A DNA stretch of 16,671 nucleotides from Patescibacteria group bacterium (GTDB taxonomy: Bacteria; Patescibacteriota; Patescibacteriia; Patescibacteriales; GWC2-42-12). Location of the stretch: assembly GCA_018813805.1 (NCBI GenBank), contig JAHJAP010000077.1:1-16671 (forward strand), given 5' to 3'. The notes under the pieces were generated by a model. It was not told the DNA's origin and ran no database searches. It saw nothing but the letters and a program-made list of their open reading frames with translations. The position numbers and the translations under genes are program-made. The stretch's first letter is position 1. Each line of letters opens with the position of its first letter. Shown here piece after piece: positions 14,165 through 16,671 of this stretch.

Positions 14165-15148
14165 TTTTCCTTTTGGAATATCAATAGGACGAAAACTTCC
14201 AAGTTTTGTTTTAAGATAAACTCCTTTGCCTTTTTCAACTATCCCTATAGTTTTGGCTTCTTTATTAAATCTTTTTAAAATTTTTAAAACTTTACCAACA
14301 TTTTTTTGAGAAATTGTGGCAACAAAACGACCTTCTGAGGCAAAAGAAAATTTATCAATTCCTAAAAGTTCTGAAATAGCAATTGTTTCTTTTTTAAAAG
14401 GCAAGTTATTTTCATCTAGAGTGATTTTAACTTTTGCTTTGTCAGCAATTTCGTTTAAGATTGAGGCAATACCGCCCCTAGTAGGATCTTTAGCAGAAGT
14501 TAAAAAAGAAGCAATATTTTGTATTTCTTTAATAAGCGGTTGACAGTCGCTTTTTATTTTTGTTTTATAATTAAATCTTTTGGAAAGTAAAGCAACTGTA
14601 TGTTCGCCCAAATCACCTGAAACAATTATCGCGTCTCCTATTTTTGCGCCATTGTTAGCAATTATTTTTTTAGCTAGCCCTATGCCAGCAGTTGTAATTT
14701 CAATTTTATCAAGTTTATTTTTTTCTATAACTTTTGTATCGCCAGTAACAACAGGCACGTTAGTGGCGCGTGAAATTTTATTTATTGATTGTATTATTTT
14801 TTTCAAATCATTTTCAGGAAAACCTTCTTCAATAACCAAACTTAAAGAAATGCCAATTGGTATTGCTCCCATAACTGCCAAGTCATTAATTGTTCCTGTA
14901 ATGGCAATTTTTCCTATATCACCACCTTGAAAAAATATTGGATCAACTATAAAAGCATCAGTTGTAAAAACCAATTTTTCTTTTCCTAAATCAAAAATTG
15001 CCGCGTCGTCTCCAGTGTTTGTCCATTTTGATTTTATTTTTAAAATTTTTGTGATTTTACTTATTAATTCATTTGATTTTAAACCACCACCTCCATGTTC
15101 AAGATCAATAATATTTTCATTCTTAATTTTTGAATTATAATTTTTCAT
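14144..15148 (-). CDS. hypE: HypE, hydrogenase maturation protein (thiocarbamate dehydratase)
   Basis: HypE dehydrates the carbamoyl group carried on its C-terminal Cys into a cyanide ligand, using ATP. The sequence has the family's HGGGGLKSNELI near the start, TGDDAAIF and TTDAFIVDP, GDIGKIAITGTINDLAVMGA, TGDTKVIE, KDPTRGGIASILNEIA, and the diagnostic C-terminal PRIC. I chose the ATG at 15146-15148, giving 334 residues, close to E. coli HypE. An upstream ATG at 15176-15178 adds 10 residues. A TTG at 15212-15214 would start inside a palindromic repeat (15186-15215) and is unlikely. The final Cys codon lies in the 21-bp overlap with the convergent hypF-like gene. It is downstream of hypD in a probable hypC-hypD-hypE operon. 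Confidence 0.93.
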   Translation of the reverse strand: MKNYNSKIKNENIIDLEHGGGGLKSNELISKITKILKIKSKWTNTGDDAAIFDLGKEKLVFTTDAFIVDPIFFQGGDIGKIAITGTINDLAVMGAIPIGISLSLVIEEGFPENDLKKIIQSINKISRATNVPVVTGDTKVIEKNKLDKIEITTAGIGLAKKIIANNGAKIGDAIIVSGDLGEHTVALLSKRFNYKTKIKSDCQPLIKEIQNIASFLTSAKDPTRGGIASILNEIADKAKVKITLDENNLPFKKETIAISELLGIDKFSFASEGRFVATISQKNVGKVLKILKRFNKEAKTIGIVEKGKGVYLKTKLGSFRPIDIPKGKLIPRIC

Positions 15149-15185
15149 TTTATTAATTTTTAGCTTTTTATTAACCATAACTGTT

Positions 15186-15215
15186 ATTGCGTCTCGTAGT
15201 ATTGCGGGGCGCAAT
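15186..15215. repeat. 11-bp-arm palindrome between hypD and hypE
   Basis: ATTGCGTCTCG (15186-15196) and CGGGGCGCAAT (15205-15215) pair with two G-U pairs in a plus-strand transcript around an 8-nt loop; in the hypDE transcript these two become A-C mismatches. It is related in style (ATTGCG...GCAAT) to 12846-12870. It occupies most of the hypD-hypE spacer. Confidence 0.6.
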
Positions 15216-15231
15216 TTATTTCTTTATTTTT

Positions 15232-16266
15232 TTAACTCCTATATTCTATATTGCAAGCTCCTTCAACAGAAACCATGCAAGCGCCTTGCGGATTGTTTGG
15301 TGTACAAATTTTATTGAAAAGTTTGCATTGTCGCGGTTCAATAATACCTTGCAATACTAATCCGCATTGACATGCGCTTGGTTGTATTTTTATTTCTTTT
15401 TTTATTTTTTTTATAATATCTTGATAAATAAATTCAGCATCATATTTTTGATATTTTTTCTTTATTTTTAATCCGGAATTTTTTATTATTCCCAATCCGC
15501 GCCAAGTTGTGTCTTTTATTTCAAAAACTTCATTTATTAATTTTTGCGCTTTTGCATTACCATTTTTTTTAACAACTCGTTGATATTCATTTTCAACTTT
15601 TGTTTGTTTTTTTAATATTTGTTCAAGCAGCATATCAATGGCTTTGAGAATATCAGCGCCGTCAAAGCCCGTGATTACCTGCGGAACCTTGAATTTTTCA
15701 TAAACTTTCGTGCCAATAATGGCGCTTACATGACCTGGATTTATAAAGCCGTCTATTTTTATATCCTTATTTTTTAAAAGTGCATCCATTGCTGGTGGAA
15801 AAAGTTTATGAGTTGAATAAACAGTTAAATTATTTTTTATTGCCCAAGCAGTCATTGGAGCAGTAGTTTCAAAACCTAAACCAAAAAAAACTAATTTGGG
15901 GTTTATTTTTTTGATTTTTAATGCTTCATCAACGCTATAAACAACGCTAATATCGGCGTTGTTTTGTCTTGCTTGTTCTAGACTCATTGTATTTCCAGGA
16001 ACATTCAAAATATCGCCATAAACTGCCAATGGCACGTTGTTTAGTGCTAATTTTACCATAATGTCAATGTCGCCTTGATCAGTAACGCAAACAGGACAAC
16101 CTGGCCCGGAGAGCAGTTTAATATTTTTAGGAAGAATATTTTTAATCCCATTTGTTGCAACTGCTTGTGAATGTGTTCCGCAAAGTTCCATTAAACAAAC
16201 TGTTCGTTTGATTTTATCAGATTTAATTTTAATTTCGTCTAGAATTTTAGTTTTATCTGTTTTCAT
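15232..16266 (-). CDS. hypD: HypD, Fe-S scaffold for Fe(CN)2CO assembly
   Basis: A 344-residue HypD (E. coli 373). With HypC it holds the iron while cyanide and CO ligands are attached. Conserved motifs: MELCGTHSQAVATNGI (C29 equals E. coli C41), SGPGCPVCVTD (C57 and C60, equal to C69 and C72), GFETTAPMTAWAI, PGHVSAIIG, and a C-terminal cysteine-rich part for the [4Fe-4S] cluster (CQCGLVLQG, EPRQCKLF, KICTPNNPQGAC). All key cysteines visible to me are present, so it should be functional. The ATG start at 16264-16266 overlaps the end of hypC by 14 bp, indicating translational coupling. The relative order hypC-hypD-hypE is the commonest one in bacteria. Confidence 0.96.
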   Translation of the reverse strand: MKTDKTKILDEIKIKSDKIKRTVCLMELCGTHSQAVATNGIKNILPKNIKLLSGPGCPVCVTDQGDIDIMVKLALNNVPLAVYGDILNVPGNTMSLEQARQNNADISVVYSVDEALKIKKINPKLVFFGLGFETTAPMTAWAIKNNLTVYSTHKLFPPAMDALLKNKDIKIDGFINPGHVSAIIGTKVYEKFKVPQVITGFDGADILKAIDMLLEQILKKQTKVENEYQRVVKKNGNAKAQKLINEVFEIKDTTWRGLGIIKNSGLKIKKKYQKYDAEFIYQDIIKKIKKEIKIQPSACQCGLVLQGIIEPRQCKLFNKICTPNNPQGACMVSVEGACNIEYRS

Positions 16267-16447
16267 AAATCAACTGTTTTTTATTAATTAAGATGATTTC
16301 AATAGCAAAACCAGCATGGACTATAACATAATCTCCAATTTTAACTTTAATTAGCGATATATTGATTTCTTTTTGTATGTTATTAAAATCAACAATAGCT
16401 TTTTCTTTGTTTATTTTAATAATTTTTCCAGGTATTGCTAAACACAT
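16253..16447 (-). CDS. hypC: HypC, small hydrogenase maturation chaperone
   Basis: A 64-residue HypC/HupF protein, shorter than the usual 75-90. It begins MCLAIPGKI; the Cys at position 2, exposed after Met removal, binds the iron and the large subunit precursor. The conserved GDYVIVHAGFAIE (38-50) is present. The C-terminal helix is short. It partners HypD as the iron-ligand scaffold and then escorts the iron to the large subunit. It is the first gene of the left-pointing hypCDE set; no Shine-Dalgarno sequence is visible before the ATG. Confidence 0.95.
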   Translation of the reverse strand: MCLAIPGKIIKINKEKAIVDFNNIQKEINISLIKVKIGDYVIVHAGFAIEIILINKKQLIYENR

Positions 16448-16671
16448 ATATAAAAAATTATTGACTTATGGGTTATTTTATTTAATAATAGCTTATAAGT
16501 AGGTATAAATCAATAATTAATGAGTTAAAAATTAAAATAAAGCGAAAAAAATATTAAATTGGAAACAAAAAATATTAAAACACAAGAAAATAAGACAGAC
16601 CAATGTAAGAAAAATTAGAAACTAATTAACTTATTAATTGATTAACTGATTAGCTATAATATTATGTCTAA
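16448..16671. other. AT-rich divergent upstream region at right edge
   Basis: This 224-bp tract lies upstream of hypC and probably holds its promoter plus that of a rightward gene beyond the window. TTGACT at 16461-16466 with an AATAAT-like hexamer 17 bp further on is a weak rightward promoter candidate. TATAAT at 16655-16660 is followed 3 bases later by ATG (16664) that opens a frame cut off by the window end. No gene can be called. Confidence 0.4.

Noticed and set aside
14316..14930. Two plus-strand frames inside hypE
   Set aside because: They are antisense to the well-supported hypE and have no recognisable motifs.
15149..15214. Longer HypE start at TTG 15214
   Set aside because: The extra residues come from a palindrome in the hypD-hypE spacer and have no counterpart in HypE; the ATG at 15148 gives the normal length. 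ATG 15178 remains possible.

Overview
The window is AT-rich DNA with short intergenic gaps. Gene content points to a member of the Candidate Phyla Radiation (Patescibacteria/Parcubacteria-like). The clues are an ECF sigma factor paired with a DUF5667-type membrane protein, a large Ig-like S-layer-type protein with a signal peptide and the C-terminal signature seen in CPR surface proteins, a polymerase/ligase with a TPR tail, compact [NiFe] hydrogenase genes, and many short palindromic and AT-rich dispersed repeats. Almost no gene has a recognisable Shine-Dalgarno sequence. TGA is used as a normal stop, so the Gly-recoding CPR lineages are unlikely. This placement is inference from gene content; no marker gene is present.

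Layout. Positions 1-932 hold mobile-element debris: a transposase fragment running off the left edge, a small helix-turn-helix gene, and two REP-like hairpins. Positions 933-3335 carry an ECF sigma factor, its probable membrane-anchored partner, and a SAM-dependent methyltransferase. Positions 3336-9609 form a cell-surface module: a 398-bp structured leader, a 1167-residue S-layer-like protein, a strong intrinsic terminator, a near-perfect sigma-70 promoter, and an O-antigen ligase/polymerase-family membrane protein with a TPR-like C-terminus.

Positions 9669-16447 form a hydrogenase locus. It contains a very short [NiFe]-hydrogenase small subunit, a disrupted BRO-N-type gene, the catalytic large subunit (group 3b-like by motif), a hydrogenase maturation endopeptidase on the opposite strand, a HypF reduced to its Kae1-like carbamoyltransferase domain, and hypE, hypD and hypC as a left-pointing operon. 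Together these would build and process the NiFe(CN)2CO site: HypC/D/E/F make and deliver the cyanide ligands, and the protease trims the large-subunit tail after the DPCxxCxxH motif. HypA, HypB, the HypF N-terminal half and the electron-transfer partner subunits are not in the window.

Most notable points are: (1) the BRO-N gene sits between the two hydrogenase subunits, is flanked by an exact 19-bp direct repeat and is broken by a single TGA; (2) the hydrogenase looks minimal, with a 157-residue small subunit that has only proximal-cluster cysteines and an unusual CxxxC spacing; (3) the stand-alone HypF carbamoyltransferase domain has been enlarged by AT-rich 7-nt repeat insertions in the coding frame; (4) a dispersed palindrome (four copies) has colonised gene ends and changed at least one protein terminus.
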